64,000 bases of DNA, taken from NCBI RefSeq assembly GCF_000403435.2, contig NZ_KE159712.1:82664-146663 (forward strand). Direction: 5' to 3'. Source of the DNA: Oscillibacter sp. 1-3 (GTDB lineage Bacteria; Bacillota; Clostridia; Oscillospirales; Oscillospiraceae). Below the pieces are notes generated by a model that was not told the DNA's origin, ran no database searches, and was given only the letters and a program-made list of their open reading frames with translations. Position numbers and translations under genes: made by a program. Position 1 is the first letter of the stretch; every line of letters starts with the position of its first letter. Of the stretch, positions 42,622-50,928 are shown piece after piece.

Positions 42622-42785
42622 TTGGACCTGTTTGATAAATGGCAAAATGCGCAGCGGCGAGAGATTTTTTGCCGGTCAAGGCGATTTGACGCCAGCCTGC
42701 TTTGTGTATGGCAGGAAACATCAACGCGGAGCGTCGGAAAAAGATCCACCGTTTGGGCGTTTTGACTTTTTTCAAACAGGACCTA
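42622..42785. repeat. MITE-like repeat, copy 5
   Basis: About 164 bp running from GGACCTGTTTGATAAATGGC to GACTTTTTTCAAACAGGACC, then TA. It is in the opposite orientation to copies 1 and 2. The inner GCGGCGAGAGATTTTTTGCC block matches copy 2. The left TA has become TT. The 234 bases between it and the importer operon (42388-42621) are AT-rich promoter-like DNA without a gene. Confidence 0.7.
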
Positions 42786-42789
42786 GTCT

Positions 42790-42985
42790 CTTGTGCCGGC
42801 TTTTTGTCATCACATAGGAAACAGAACCATCATCGTTAAGGGTTGCAAATTATACCCTTTCTCTTTTACAGGTTCGCCGGTCTGTTCTTGTGTCCTTCCC
42901 TCTACAACAAAATCCGGAGGAACGGCAATCGTTACATTCAATAAACCAGAGTCAATCTCCACATCGCCCGCAAACAGGGACAGAC
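42790..42985 (-). pseudogene. Relic of a small hypothetical protein
   Basis: One frame reads LFAGDVEIDSGLLNVTIAVP, then PDFVVEGRTQEQTGEPVKEKGYNLQ; a second frame continues LNDDGSVSYVMTKSRHK. The whole resembles a short clostridial hypothetical protein (IPA/PxxF...TQE...KEKGY...LNDDGS..YVMTK). No start is visible, the frame is broken, and the 5' side runs into a terminator. It is therefore a fragment. Confidence 0.45.
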
Positions 42986-43015
42986 CCCGAGAAAGCTGGA
43001 CGCTTTCTCAGGGTC
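42983..43015. terminator. Terminator at the left edge of the prophage segment
   Basis: GACCCCGAGAAAGC, loop TGGA-type, then GCTTTCTCAGGGTC followed by ATTTTATT forms a 14-bp stem with one mismatch. It would end the minus-strand lysis genes. Confidence 0.8.
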
Positions 43016-43133
43016 ATTTTATTCCCGGGCTTACACTGTTCCCCGCAGTACCGTTCAAGCCGTTGGCAAAACCCGCAGGTAAGTTATCTTTCAGCAGCGC
43101 CGCATATCCCACTTTCCGCAGGATCATCGACAT
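43014..43133 (-). CDS. Possible 39-residue ORF downstream of the endolysin
   Basis: The frame MSMILRKVGYAALLKDNLPA then GFANGLNGTAGNSVSPGIK ends at the terminator. The composition is protein-like, but the ribosome site (AAGG) is weak and no homologue comes to mind. It could be the remnant of a longer gene. Confidence 0.3.
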   Translation of the reverse strand: MSMILRKVGYAALLKDNLPAGFANGLNGTAGNSVSPGIK

Positions 43134-43181
43134 ACGCCTTGAAACGGCTCAATTTTTCCGCAAAATGATTTAACGAGCTCT

Positions 43182-44192
43182 TCAAGCGCCTTTCCAGTCT
43201 GCCTTGATCTCCCGGACATCCACATGGGTGAACCCCTGCCGCTCATAGATCCCCACGCCGCCCCAGTCCGGCATGATCTCCCGGGCATAGGCCGCCACCT
43301 GGGCAGGAGCCACGCCCTTGACCACAATGTCCGCCGCCGTCCCATAGCAGTGCTGAGACTGGGCCGCGCCGCCAACGGCGGCGTTCTTCTGCGGCGTCCG
43401 GTAGCCGCTGTTGATGGTTACTGCCTTCCCGAAATGGCTCCGGATAGATTGTAGCACCATCACAAGTCGCGGGGCCACCAGCACGGCGTCGGAGCCGTCG
43501 GAGCAGGCGAACTCCTTAACCGTAAAATTGGCGGACAGCTTTTTGGAGCTGTCCTTGGTCTTGCTGTAAGCGTTGATCTCAACCATGGGTTTTTCTCCTT
43601 TCGGTTCTTCGGGTTCCTGGTCCAGGTAAACCAGGATCAAATGCTGCACCTTCCGGGAACTGGTGATCTTCTGTCCGGCAAAATCGCACTGCGCCGACCC
43701 GCCGCCGTCCAGCATCACGGCCTGGGTCCACCCGGCCTTTGCCAGTTCGTCCCGCAGACGCTCTGGCGTTTTTCCGGAGGTGGTGCAGTAAAGGTCCAAC
43801 TGGTCGCCTTGCAGGCCGATAGCGCTTCGGGGGCGGATTCCACCCTGGCCGGGATCGTAGGTCAGCTTTGCCAGGGAAACACCGTTGATGATTAGAGGCG
43901 TGCACGCAATATAGTTTCGGCGAGGACAGGGCAGGACCTCCATGCGCATATCCTTTCCGGTGTCCCAGGACAGCCCGTAGACAGTGTAACCGGGCTTGGC
44001 AATTACTTTCCCATCCGCCTTCAAGTGGCAGTTGACGGCGCCGGTGGACATATTGTAAAGCGTGCCGTTGATGATGTAATCCGCCCCGGTGGCCTTTTTG
44101 ATGGCCGACAAGGACTTGCGTGGGCTGTTGATGTATACCTGCACCCGCCGGATAGCCGTCAGCGGAATGGCGGTCTGGCACAGGTTAGGCAT
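43182..44192 (-). CDS. Phage endolysin: phosphodiester-glycosidase-like domain plus M15 peptidase
   Basis: The protein has 336 residues from the ATG at 44192, 6 bases behind GGAGG. The N-terminal ~200 residues match the NAGPA/phosphodiester glycosidase fold (GADYIINGTLYN, NGVSLAKLTYDPGQGG, MLDGGGSAQ). The C-terminal ~120 residues are an M15A-type peptidase (FTVKEFACSDG, INSGYRTPQKNAAVGGAAQS, HCYGTAADI, FTHVDVRE) with the zinc ligands H, D, H. It cuts cell wall at the end of infection. It overlaps the holin gene, giving a lysis cassette. Confidence 0.9.
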   Translation of the reverse strand: MPNLCQTAIPLTAIRRVQVYINSPRKSLSAIKKATGADYIINGTLYNMSTGAVNCHLKADGKVIAKPGYTVYGLSWDTGKDMRMEVLPCPRRNYIACTPLIINGVSLAKLTYDPGQGGIRPRSAIGLQGDQLDLYCTTSGKTPERLRDELAKAGWTQAVMLDGGGSAQCDFAGQKITSSRKVQHLILVYLDQEPEEPKGEKPMVEINAYSKTKDSSKKLSANFTVKEFACSDGSDAVLVAPRLVMVLQSIRSHFGKAVTINSGYRTPQKNAAVGGAAQSQHCYGTAADIVVKGVAPAQVAAYAREIMPDWGGVGIYERQGFTHVDVREIKADWKGA

Positions 44193-44388
44193 AGTCAACC
44201 TCCGGCAGTCCCGCCACGCTGGTCAGAAGGGACAGCGCACCCGCCAGTACGGAGGCCGAGGCGACGGCAACCCAGCTGACGTCCGTCAGCAGCACCGCGG
44301 TGCCGATGGTGGCGACAGCGGTCTGCGCCACAGTCTTAATTGCACGAATACCCGCAGCCTTCATCCATTTTTTTGTGTGTTCGCTCAT
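44185..44388 (-). CDS. Phage holin, r1t type
   Basis: The protein has 67 residues from the ATG at 44388 behind AAGGAGAAAA. After a charged N-terminus, AIKTVAQTAVATIGTAVLL is a first membrane helix and VSWVAVASASVLAGALSLLT a second, matching the r1t holin pattern. It forms lesions in the membrane to release the endolysin encoded immediately downstream. Confidence 0.85.
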   Translation of the reverse strand: MSEHTKKWMKAAGIRAIKTVAQTAVATIGTAVLLTDVSWVAVASASVLAGALSLLTSVAGLPEVDYA

Positions 44389-44407
44389 AATTTTTCTCCT
44401 TTCATTT

Positions 44408-44716
44408 TCAACCCAGCCCCGGAGTGCCGGCAGCGGCCCACGCCACAACGGCTCCCGCAGCCAGATAAATCAGCTTGTCCACCATCCCGTCCCAGCGCTT
44501 TCCAGGCTTCTCCGCCAGGGCGCTGACAGTGGCTTTTAGCTCATCAAGCTTCTCGTCGATGTTTCTCAGCATAACACCCTGAGAATCTGTGGACCGCTCC
44601 AAGGCGTTCAGACGGTTGAACATCTCTCGGTGCGTTGCGCCGTGTTGGCGGTTTGCCTCCTCCAGCGCATCTACCCGGGGAATCACCGGGCAGGATTCCA
44701 TGCAATTGTCAGGCAT
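44408..44716 (-). CDS. XhlA-like phage protein with coiled coil and membrane anchor
   Basis: This 102-residue protein has a long amphipathic coiled coil (residues ~15-70, EMFNRLNALERSTDSQGVML and KLDELKATVSALAEK) followed by one C-terminal membrane helix (LIYLAAGAVVAWAAAG). The size and layout match XhlA/hemolysin-type proteins often found beside holins. A good AAAGGGGG ribosome site supports the start. Confidence 0.75.
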   Translation of the reverse strand: MPDNCMESCPVIPRVDALEEANRQHGATHREMFNRLNALERSTDSQGVMLRNIDEKLDELKATVSALAEKPGKRWDGMVDKLIYLAAGAVVAWAAAGTPGLG

Positions 44717-44730
44717 TGGCTATGCCCCCT

Positions 44731-45159
44731 TTATTCTGTAATTTCCCAATCTGCCGGGGAATCCTCCGGAGAGAAATTGGTGTCCCGCAGGCAGCGGTAC
44801 ATACCGCCGTCTGTCCAAATCATGTACTCGCCCGCCCGGTACAGGTCGTGAGCCCCCTGGACCGGCACAAAGGGCCGGGCCGTCTCCGGGCTTGTCCCGT
44901 GAAGGGGGCGGTTAAATGTGTACCACGCCGCCTCCCCGGGGCGGATGTCAGGATAGACCGCGTTGTCGTAGTCGGAGAAGCACTCCCAGGTCTGGTCTCT
45001 GGCGTTGTAACGCTCGCCCTGCCTGTGGTCCCCGGGAGCCCACTCCGGGTACAGACCGGAGGCTCGGAGCCGCTTGTCGTCGGTATCGGCCAGGGTCTCC
45101 AGCTGGAGCCGGGCCAGATAGATGGCGCTGGCCAGCGCCGCCATGGGATCGCCGCTCAT
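44731..45159 (-). CDS. Phage protein with chitin-binding-like C-terminus
   Basis: The protein has 142 residues and starts ATGA-coupled to the preceding gene. The C-terminal ~55 residues (FVPVQGAHDLYRAGEYMIWT, MYRCLRDTNFSPEDSPADWE) follow the aromatic pattern of carbohydrate-binding type 5/12 modules (W...Y..G..V...G..Y.C). A related aromatic stretch (YPEWAPGDHRQGERYNARDQ, WECFSDYDNAVYPDIRPGE) precedes it. It likely decorates the tail tip or aids binding to cell-wall sugars. Confidence 0.65.
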   Translation of the reverse strand: MSGDPMAALASAIYLARLQLETLADTDDKRLRASGLYPEWAPGDHRQGERYNARDQTWECFSDYDNAVYPDIRPGEAAWYTFNRPLHGTSPETARPFVPVQGAHDLYRAGEYMIWTDGGMYRCLRDTNFSPEDSPADWEITE

Positions 45160-45545
45160 AGGCTCAGCCCCCTTTCAATGGCCGCCTCCAGGGCGTCCAG
45201 ACGCTCCTCTGGTCTTTTCACAGGCTTTGGGATCGGCAGCAGCGCACGGTCCGCGGCAATTTCCTCCTCCGTACGCCGCTGCACCCGCTCCCCGTCCTAG
45301 CGGTACAGCGGGATGCTGTCCTCTGTGTACAGTACCGGGTTTTCCTCGCCGCCGGTGAACAGCCGGAACTGGTAGCCGTCCTGGTCATTGATGCAGACGG
45401 CTCCGGCCGGGTCTCTCTCCGGGTGCGGACCATCGCTCCAGCCTTCCGTAATTCGGCCGCTGGAATCAACGGTAACATAGTGCCGGTTATAAGACGTCTC
45501 AAGATCCAGCTCCGGAATCACAATGCTGTTTTTCAATTTGTTCAT
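45156..45545 (-). pseudogene. Small phage protein interrupted by an in-frame TAG
   Basis: From the ATG at 45545 (behind AAGGAGG) the frame runs 82 codons to PLYR, then a TAG at 45297-45299. It then continues without frameshift through DGERVQRRTEEEIAADRALL and ALEAAIERGLSL to a TGA that overlaps the next start (ATGA). The coding look on both sides and the coupling show that the full 129-codon frame is the ancestral gene; TGG to TAG would explain it. Either a nonsense mutation or stop-codon read-through applies. Function is unknown; the position is between tail-fibre and lysis genes. Confidence 0.7.
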
Positions 45546-45557
45546 ACGGGTACCTCC

Positions 45558-46619
45558 TTACAGATTTGCGTCAAGGATAATCCTGCCAGGGTTAGCACTA
45601 TTAGAAACTAGTGCATATATGCTCCCAAGCGTAACTGTGCCATATGCTCGGAGCACAATTGTTTGCAGATCGGACCCAACCAAATCCAAATTTGATACAT
45701 CTACTCTCTGCGAAGTTGGTGTGCTCATGTTGAGATTTAGTTGGAAAGCTCCATCTACAATAACGGCAGGTGTCTTTCTCATACAAACAGGCAGATGATG
45801 GATTACACGTACTTGGTCTGAGGCAGTTGCAAATCCTAGCCCAAACGAGTGTGAGCTGTAAGTTCCCTCGTTGAGCACCTGTTGATACCTTTGGCACTTT
45901 GCCAGTTCTGTTGCCTTGTTAGGTGGTGGATCGGCCAGAATCCAGTTGCCGGCAGCGTCTTTGCGGGCTAGTGTTTGCTTATCGCCAAGTTCCACTTTTG
46001 CGGCTATAACCGGCACAGCTTCCCCATCTAAAGACGGACGATAAACACGAAACATCTTGAGACCGTCAGATGGAGCGTAGGCGGCAAGTGCATACCTAAC
46101 ACCTCCAACGGAAGTATCAAAAGAACCAGCTGTTTGATAGTCTTGTGTAAAGGATAAAAGGGTCGTACCAATCAGGGCCGAAAAAGTGATCTGTCTTTGA
46201 CCACCGAACCGGTTGGTTTCTATGGACTGTTCCAAAATGGCGTTTGCGATTCCGAGTAAATAGATTCCCTCGTTTTCCACCCATTTTGTTGCATCCGCTG
46301 CATAACTTTTCCACCGGTCAAGGCCATATACCTTGCTACCCCAGGTTACCCCCGACTGGATTCTTCGCTGGTTGATGGGATCCAGAAAGTACCAGTTGTC
46401 CAGAAGATTTGGATTTGACGCGGAGACGTACCCTGCCTCCGGCACCCACGGAGCGGACCCCATCAGCGCTTGAAACGCCGCCTCGGTTCCGGTGTACCCG
46501 CCCGCTACGGCATAGTCGTATGCGCTCTTTCCGTCCTGCCCAGAAGGGCCCGCCGCTCCACTTCCGCCTCCTGCTACTTTGATCCTTTTGCCGGATGCAT
46601 CTTTAATGTATACTCCCAT
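45558..46619 (-). CDS. Phage tail fibre / receptor-binding protein
   Basis: This 353-residue protein begins MGVYIKDASGKRIKVAGGGS, has a short collagen-like G-x-y run (GGGSGAAGPSGQDGKSAYDY), and then a large domain with phage tail-fibre features (NPNLLDNWYFLDPINQRRIQ, LAKCQRYQQV, which recur in tail proteins of gut siphophages). It probably forms the receptor-binding end of the fibre. It is AT-richer than the neighbouring tail genes, as receptor-binding genes often are after exchange. Confidence 0.75.
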   Translation of the reverse strand: MGVYIKDASGKRIKVAGGGSGAAGPSGQDGKSAYDYAVAGGYTGTEAAFQALMGSAPWVPEAGYVSASNPNLLDNWYFLDPINQRRIQSGVTWGSKVYGLDRWKSYAADATKWVENEGIYLLGIANAILEQSIETNRFGGQRQITFSALIGTTLLSFTQDYQTAGSFDTSVGGVRYALAAYAPSDGLKMFRVYRPSLDGEAVPVIAAKVELGDKQTLARKDAAGNWILADPPPNKATELAKCQRYQQVLNEGTYSSHSFGLGFATASDQVRVIHHLPVCMRKTPAVIVDGAFQLNLNMSTPTSQRVDVSNLDLVGSDLQTIVLRAYGTVTLGSIYALVSNSANPGRIILDANL

Positions 46620-49389
46620 AGTGACCTCCTTGCATAATCAAAACGCGTATGTGATTTTGATCGAGCCTAGACATAACTCTATAGCACGTCTGTTCATCAC
46701 TGTGGGTAGCGGTGCCTTCGGAGCTTACCTTAGCCCATCCATTAACTTGACATGATCCATCATCGATTACAACCAGCTTGCCAAGAAGGCCTACGGCGGA
46801 CCATTCGGGTCGTTGAGACCTGGGAGCATACGGTTTAGTATGATCGTAGTCAGGGTTTACTTTATGCCTTCTTTCGGTGTGCTCTTCCCGTATAACATAA
46901 GTTATAGTTTCCTCCGGATTGTCGGGGTTGACTTCTGTGCGAACTTCTTCCGGAACCAAGACATCCTCAAAGATTGGCCGGCCATAAATATCATACAGAT
47001 ACATGTCATGCCACTGATCGTCATGAGTGTCACCTACCACAGAAGGATTGCCAGATGTTACTCCAAGGATAAACGTATCCTTGTCTGTTGCGATTCTGAT
47101 CTTCTCTCCATCGAGAGTTACAAACAATCCTATCCGATCTTGGCTATCAGGATTACCATCCGTCCACTCAAACATCTCTGCATAGTCAGCACCTGTAGTA
47201 AAATACTGCCCAGTAACATAAGCCCCCTGAGAGGTAATCCTGAATGCATTGGCTCTAGCGTCTACGTCATTACCATTACCTACAACAAAGAGTCCATCAT
47301 TTGGAATGTTATACTTCCCTACAACAACTTGCGCTGCGTACGCTGTTTGTGAAATAGTATGTATACCCATCGCCACAGACGCAAGGCCGTTTGCTGTAGT
47401 TTCACTTCCAAATGCTACTGCAAACTGGTCCAGTGCTGCACAACGACGCCCAGATACATGGGCTCCCTCTACAATAGCTGTGTGGCTCGTATCTATAATA
47501 ACTGCAGGTGTGCCAATTTCCGTGTCGAACTCTATAGTTATTTGTGTAGATGAAGAATCCTTACTTAAAACAGTAGCACTACGCATTGGGCCACCGGAAT
47601 CAGTGATAGCACTGACCGTAGCACCTATTGCAATCCTGTTGAGCATGCTTGTGGCTTGGGAGGATTTTTCCGCAGTGCAGGTATAAGTTTTCTTATTAGA
47701 TGTTGTCGCCGTAACCACCCTGAAAAAGGCGGATATGCCGATTGCTACGGACTGTATACCTTCTACATGGCTTGTCCCTCTGCAAAAACATGAAAAACCC
47801 TCAGCATGGCTAGCGATAGCCGCAGCTGTACTATAAACACCTTCTGCGTGAGCATAATCTTTGGAAGCAGTAGTATACGATCCCTCAGCATGGGAACCAT
47901 ATCCAGAAGCAGTGGTTCTAAAACCCTCAGCATGACTGGCTGTTTCAGATGCTATTGTCAGACGTCCCTCTGCATGGCTAGATGGACCTTCCGCAACCGA
48001 TCTGTCTCCCTCGGCATGAGAGTAATCTCCTCTTGCTGTAGTAGAGATTCCTTCCGCATGGGCACCGAATCCAATTGCAGTGCAGCCGGCCATGTTTGAA
48101 AAAGCACCACCCTCCGCGTGAGAGTTCTGCCCGCTGGCTATTGTACGTCGTCCTTCTGCGTGAGCCTGTAACCCACTGGCAACAGTATTAGAACCCTCTG
48201 CGTGAGAGTTCCGCCCGCTGGCTACGGTAAAGCTGCCCTCATAATTCAAAGCGGCGAACTGCAAATCATCCTTTACCGCAATCTTAACGCGATAAATGCT
48301 AATGATCGAACTATGTGTATTCGCGCGCCATGTGTCTGCAATCCCGGTGCTTGTAAGTGTCACGCTGTTGTTTTCCCCAGCGGACAACCAACGAACAAAC
48401 TCTCCATCCACTTTTGAAAATCCATATCCGCTGTTTGCTGGGTCTGCCTGTTTATTTTCGTTAAAATATTGATAGGATAAAAAGTACAGACTCTCCGTAT
48501 CCAACGTAATTGGTGTGGGCAGCGTATAGGACGGATCGCTATCATCAAGCTGCACTCCCTCGCACACAGTCTCCAGGATCTCCGCCTCAACAGGGAGCCC
48601 GTCAATTTGTATGGGCTCATCAGCCTCCTCGTCAAACTCAATCACAAAAGGACCAGTGCCTAAGACATCAGGCGGAGTCATCGAGCCACCCGCAGGCATA
48701 GTCACAATATCTTCGGGTGTGGGCACATCATCCATTTTTTCATCCACGTACTTAAAAACATCAGTGTTGCGGTTTTCCGTATCATAGATGCTTTTCAGCA
48801 TATCGCCGGAACCGGTTCCGTCTGCTCCGTTGTAAACTTGAAAGGAGTAGGTGGTGCCGTCGGTCAAGGTGATGGTATAGGTATCCACTGTCCCTGCTGC
48901 GCCGGTGCCCGCTGTGCGCTCAACGCTCTGGATGCTGGAGCCTGGGTCTCCCTTCGCTCCTTTTGCTCCTTCCGGTAATCCAAAAGCCAGATGCACAACA
49001 CCGTTTTCTGTGGTCTTCGTGGCGCTGGCGGGCTCCCCGGCAGGGAGGGTATCTGCGGATACCTCCATATCCTCAATGGCCTTCCGCGCCGTCTCTGCTC
49101 CCTCTCTGGCGTCTTTTGCGGCCTCAGCGCTGGCGGCGGCGTCCTCCACGGCATCTCCCACGGCCGCAACGGCCTTCTGTGCGTCGTTCGCCGCGTTCTG
49201 CGCGTCTTCCACATACTTGGAAACTCCGGCCTGCGCGTAACGCTTCCACTGCGCCCCGGTCATGTGCCGGGCCTCCCCCTGCTGCTCCACCGGGATCAGC
49301 GTCTCGTCATAGAGATCCGCAATCCCGGGCAAAGAACCTATCGCGGCCTCCTGTACGGCCTCCAGGCCACCGGTGGTTTTGTCAGCCAT
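46603..49389 (-). CDS. Large tail fibre with SHAEG repeats and G2-type self-cleaving C-terminus
   Basis: The protein has 928 residues. The N-terminal ~150 residues contain an alanine-rich helix (AQNAANDAQKAVAAVGDAVE) and a collagen-like GPxG segment. Eleven copies of (S/A)H(A/V)EG at ~14-residue spacing (DNA 47758-48213) form a YadA-head-like trimeric coil. The C-terminal ~230 residues match the Peptidase_G2 intramolecular chaperone (GADYAEMFEWTDGNPDSQDR, GVTSGNPSVVGD, ending HIRVLIMQGGHYGSIH). This chaperone helps trimer folding and cuts itself off. It overlaps the next fibre gene by 17 bases. Confidence 0.85.
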   Translation of the reverse strand: MADKTTGGLEAVQEAAIGSLPGIADLYDETLIPVEQQGEARHMTGAQWKRYAQAGVSKYVEDAQNAANDAQKAVAAVGDAVEDAAASAEAAKDAREGAETARKAIEDMEVSADTLPAGEPASATKTTENGVVHLAFGLPEGAKGAKGDPGSSIQSVERTAGTGAAGTVDTYTITLTDGTTYSFQVYNGADGTGSGDMLKSIYDTENRNTDVFKYVDEKMDDVPTPEDIVTMPAGGSMTPPDVLGTGPFVIEFDEEADEPIQIDGLPVEAEILETVCEGVQLDDSDPSYTLPTPITLDTESLYFLSYQYFNENKQADPANSGYGFSKVDGEFVRWLSAGENNSVTLTSTGIADTWRANTHSSIISIYRVKIAVKDDLQFAALNYEGSFTVASGRNSHAEGSNTVASGLQAHAEGRRTIASGQNSHAEGGAFSNMAGCTAIGFGAHAEGISTTARGDYSHAEGDRSVAEGPSSHAEGRLTIASETASHAEGFRTTASGYGSHAEGSYTTASKDYAHAEGVYSTAAAIASHAEGFSCFCRGTSHVEGIQSVAIGISAFFRVVTATTSNKKTYTCTAEKSSQATSMLNRIAIGATVSAITDSGGPMRSATVLSKDSSSTQITIEFDTEIGTPAVIIDTSHTAIVEGAHVSGRRCAALDQFAVAFGSETTANGLASVAMGIHTISQTAYAAQVVVGKYNIPNDGLFVVGNGNDVDARANAFRITSQGAYVTGQYFTTGADYAEMFEWTDGNPDSQDRIGLFVTLDGEKIRIATDKDTFILGVTSGNPSVVGDTHDDQWHDMYLYDIYGRPIFEDVLVPEEVRTEVNPDNPEETITYVIREEHTERRHKVNPDYDHTKPYAPRSQRPEWSAVGLLGKLVVIDDGSCQVNGWAKVSSEGTATHSDEQTCYRVMSRLDQNHIRVLIMQGGHYGSIH

Positions 49390-49546
49390 GCTTTCCCTCC
49401 TGTCTCTCTTCCAGATTCTCAGCCAGCTTGTAAGCCTCCCGCAGGTGACGCCGGGCCTCTGCCATAACCTCGATCATGTCTCCCCGGACGGGGATGGCGT
49501 CCATCAGCTTATAAGCCGCATTCATTTCCTTTTTCAGCTCTTCCAC
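49382..49546 (-). CDS. Small helical phage protein, 54 residues
   Basis: A GTG at 49546 follows AAAGGAGCTGG-type sequence inside the end of the preceding gene. The protein (VEELKKEMNAAYKLMDAIPV, GDMIEVMAEARRHLREAYKL) is one or two helices. It bridges the two big tail genes by overlapping both. Function is unknown, but small proteins in this place are common in siphophages. Confidence 0.65.
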   Translation of the reverse strand: MEELKKEMNAAYKLMDAIPVRGDMIEVMAEARRHLREAYKLAENLEERQEGKHG

Positions 49547-50928
49547 GATTCCAGCTCCTTTACTCGATTGTTCAGCTCCTGGATTTTTGCCACCAGCAGA
49601 GGAATAAACTCGCCGTATGTCAGGCCGTAGAAACCGTCTGTCTTCCCAATAATCACACTGTCCTCCGAAGAGATGCCCGCCGCCGTCTCCGCGTCCCGGT
49701 ACTCCTGGGCGATAAACCCGAGGTGCCTCTGGTCCCCGCCGTCCTTCCGCAGGAAGCTGCACGGTTTCAGGCGGTCAAGCAGAGGGAGGTACTTTTCCGC
49801 CACATCATAGCGGACTTCCTCTTTCTTCCGAAGGTCGGAGGTGATGGTAAGCTCCGTGCTGGCGTTGATCTTACGGCTGGTGTCCAGGGTGATGTTGACC
49901 GCCGCCACAACCTCCGCTGTAGGAGAAGTCAACCGGGCTCCGCTGTCTGTCACTACAACCTGGTAATTGTCGTTGTAGTTGAGCATTCCCATTCCGTAGG
50001 TCCTGTTTCCGTGGAAATCATAGCTGGTCACATATCCCAGCGTCCCCCCAATGGCGTTGGAGTTTAGGGACTCGTACACGTCCATTGCTCCGCCCAGGCG
50101 GATGTATCTAGCGCTGACTTCTCCCGTCTGAATACAATCACCGCTGATGATGGTCTCACCGCTGGACAGGTCGTCCTCAAACACAACCTGCCCCTTGAAC
50201 TTGATTCTCTCCGACGCAACCTCAATTCCGTCCTTGTAGAGCTTGATCCACGAGGAGGAATTTCCGTTTTCCACACCAAGAGTGATGCTGTTGACGGTCT
50301 GGGAAATTGTGGATACAGAGGCATCCAGCCCGGACACTCTCAAGATGATCGACTCTGCAGTCTGCTCCAAGGTGGAAACCTGCCCGTTCAGGCCGGTTAC
50401 CTGCCCCTTGATGCTGTTCAGCTCCACCGTAAAGGAGGAGGACAGGCCCTGGACCTGGTTTGCCACCTCCAGCCGGATCTGCTCCGCCGTCTTGGTGATG
50501 CTGGAGCGCGTCTCCGCAATCTTCCGGTCAAACTCCCGGCTCATAGGGCCTCCGGCGGGGTATTCGTCCTCCAGCTCCGCTTCGCCGGGAGCTGTGACAC
50601 TGGGGAATCCGCTTCCGTCGTCGGAGAGGCGGGAGATCACGGAGTACACGCCGCCGGCCGTGATGCCGTCCCCCAGCTCCGCCGCCGGGTCAAGCCCCGC
50701 ATCCCCTGCGGAAAACATCTGATAGCGGTATCCCTTCACCTTCGCCAGAATGGCGTTTACCATCGCCTGCGTGGCATGGGGACAGTCCGCCTCAAGCTCC
50801 ATGCCGGTGTCGTCTCCGGCGGTCAGTACACTCTCGTCATCCACTTTCAGCGTCACCCGGGAAATGGGAAGCTGTCTTCCGTTGTCTTCAACGCTGGTGA
50901 TGTCGTCGCCCACAAAGAACCTATACAA
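49534..50928 (-). CDS. Phage tail protein with S74-type self-cleaving chaperone
   Basis: The protein has 464 residues from a TTG at 50928 behind GGGAGG. The C-terminal ~120 residues are the endosialidase-type Peptidase_S74 chaperone (ITSDLRKKEEVRYDVAEKYL, LKPCSFLRKDGGDQRHLGFI, YGLTYGEFIPLLVAKIQELN). The middle is a coiled coil. It probably folds as a trimeric spike and releases the chaperone. Its start overlaps the stop of the previous gene by 8 bases. Confidence 0.82.
   Translation of the reverse strand: MYRFFVGDDITSVEDNGRQLPISRVTLKVDDESVLTAGDDTGMELEADCPHATQAMVNAILAKVKGYRYQMFSAGDAGLDPAAELGDGITAGGVYSVISRLSDDGSGFPSVTAPGEAELEDEYPAGGPMSREFDRKIAETRSSITKTAEQIRLEVANQVQGLSSSFTVELNSIKGQVTGLNGQVSTLEQTAESIILRVSGLDASVSTISQTVNSITLGVENGNSSSWIKLYKDGIEVASERIKFKGQVVFEDDLSSGETIISGDCIQTGEVSARYIRLGGAMDVYESLNSNAIGGTLGYVTSYDFHGNRTYGMGMLNYNDNYQVVVTDSGARLTSPTAEVVAAVNITLDTSRKINASTELTITSDLRKKEEVRYDVAEKYLPLLDRLKPCSFLRKDGGDQRHLGFIAQEYRDAETAAGISSEDSVIIGKTDGFYGLTYGEFIPLLVAKIQELNNRVKELESWKS

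Noticed and set aside
47758..48213. Regular ~42-base repeats resembling a CRISPR array
   Set aside because: They encode the SHAEG repeats of a tail fibre in frame, with degenerate DNA copies and no separate spacers.
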